Of a DNA stretch of 64,000 nt, positions 63,822 to 64,000 are shown in pieces. Location: positions 558,001-622,000 of the forward strand of contig NZ_CP086063.1 of assembly GCF_020783315.1 (NCBI RefSeq). Direction: 5' to 3'. The position numbers and the translations under genes are program-made. Within the stretch, counting starts at the first letter, position 1. Every line of letters starts with the position of its first letter. The notes beneath the pieces were generated by a model. The model ran no database searches. It worked only from the letters and a program-made list of their open reading frames with translations, and was not told where the DNA came from. Source of the DNA: Ferruginibacter lapsinanis. GTDB taxonomy: Bacteria > Bacteroidota > Bacteroidia > Chitinophagales > Chitinophagaceae.

Positions 63822-63829
63822 TATCTTTG
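63822..63829 (+). promoter_or_regulatory. Promoter -7 element (TATCTTTG) for tatA
   Basis: TATCTTTGCGC lies 18 nt before ATG 63848. Confidence 0.65.
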
Positions 63830-63847
63830 CGCTATAAAATCTTAATC

Positions 63848-64000
63848 ATGTTATTATCAATTTTGAATGCAGTTTTCTTGATCGGAATGCCGGGTGGTTC
63901 TGAATGGATCTTTATCCTTATCGCAGTTATCTTATTATTTGGTGGCAAAAAAATTCCTGAGTTAATGAAAGGAATAGGCAAAGGTGTTCGTGAATTCAAA
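63848..64000 (+). CDS. tatA: TatA/E twin-arginine translocase subunit, 3' end outside window
   Basis: The 51 visible codons encode a short hydrophobic helix ([20 protein letters not shown]) followed by the amphipathic [12 protein letters not shown]. This is the TatA/MttA signature including the FGxKxIPEL hinge. The gene runs off the right end. It belongs to the folded-protein export system of the inner membrane. Confidence 0.92.
   Translation, partial: MLLSILNAVFLIGMPGGSEWIFILIAVILLFGGKKIPELMKGIGKGVREFK

Overview
The window looks like a chromosomal segment of a Bacteroidota bacterium, most likely family Chitinophagaceae. Three kinds of evidence point there. Many genes are preceded by the Bacteroidota promoter element TAnnTTTG, and Shine-Dalgarno sites are rare. 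The gene content fits: PorT of the type IX secretion system, TonB receptors with carboxypeptidase-like N-terminal domains, atpD-atpC as a separate pair, pheT-coiled coil-zapA followed nearby by rny, and a two-lipoyl-domain pyruvate dehydrogenase E2. The DNA is AT-rich. No tRNA, rRNA, CRISPR array or complete insertion sequence was seen. The species assignment is inference.

Layout. Positions 1-4150 look like the right end of a mobile or defence island that interrupts comM. They hold a truncated OLD-family ATPase/TOPRIM nuclease, a long DprA-like protein, and a divergent HAD phosphatase plus phosphoribosyltransferase pair. The N-terminal half of comM follows at 4125-5000. From 5.1 to 23.2 kb comes ordinary core content: a MutS-like ATPase, dihydroorotase, an outer-membrane barrel, an S9 peptidase, porT-ubiE, engB, YkuK, a secreted metalloprotease, small redox and CoA-binding proteins, a GbsR regulator operon, pyruvate dehydrogenase E2 and dnaX. 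From 23.7 to 30.9 kb lies an accessory cluster: a Crp/Fnr regulator, pirin, isochorismatase-fold hydrolase, YtcJ-like amidohydrolase, a dead DoxX remnant, FMN reductase and an alginate-export-type porin. It ends in a 21-nt repeat array and a small unrecognised protein.

From 30.9 to 34.5 kb are a GNAT-like protein and the two subunits of an NfnAB/SudAB-type flavoprotein complex. From 34.6 to 39 kb is a patch of small, poorly conserved secreted or membrane proteins, with three copies of a dispersed non-coding repeat and a striking 22-23-nt array. From 39 to 64 kb the sequence returns to core genes: atpDC, iron uptake (PepSY and TonB receptor), DUF983, DUF2721, GNAT, PAP2, a second TonB receptor, thiolase, pyrD, terC, rsmE, dnaB, pheT, zapA, a secreted nuclease-like protein, a COQ7-like protein, rny, rplS and tatA.

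The most unusual signals are the comM-interrupting island, two short-period repeat arrays with unrelated sequences, and a recurring class of 7-nt tandem repeats. The 7-nt tracts lie in promoters and also inside the coding regions of dnaX and pyrD. Several genes have a promoter element only 5-7 nt before the ATG, which implies leaderless mRNAs.
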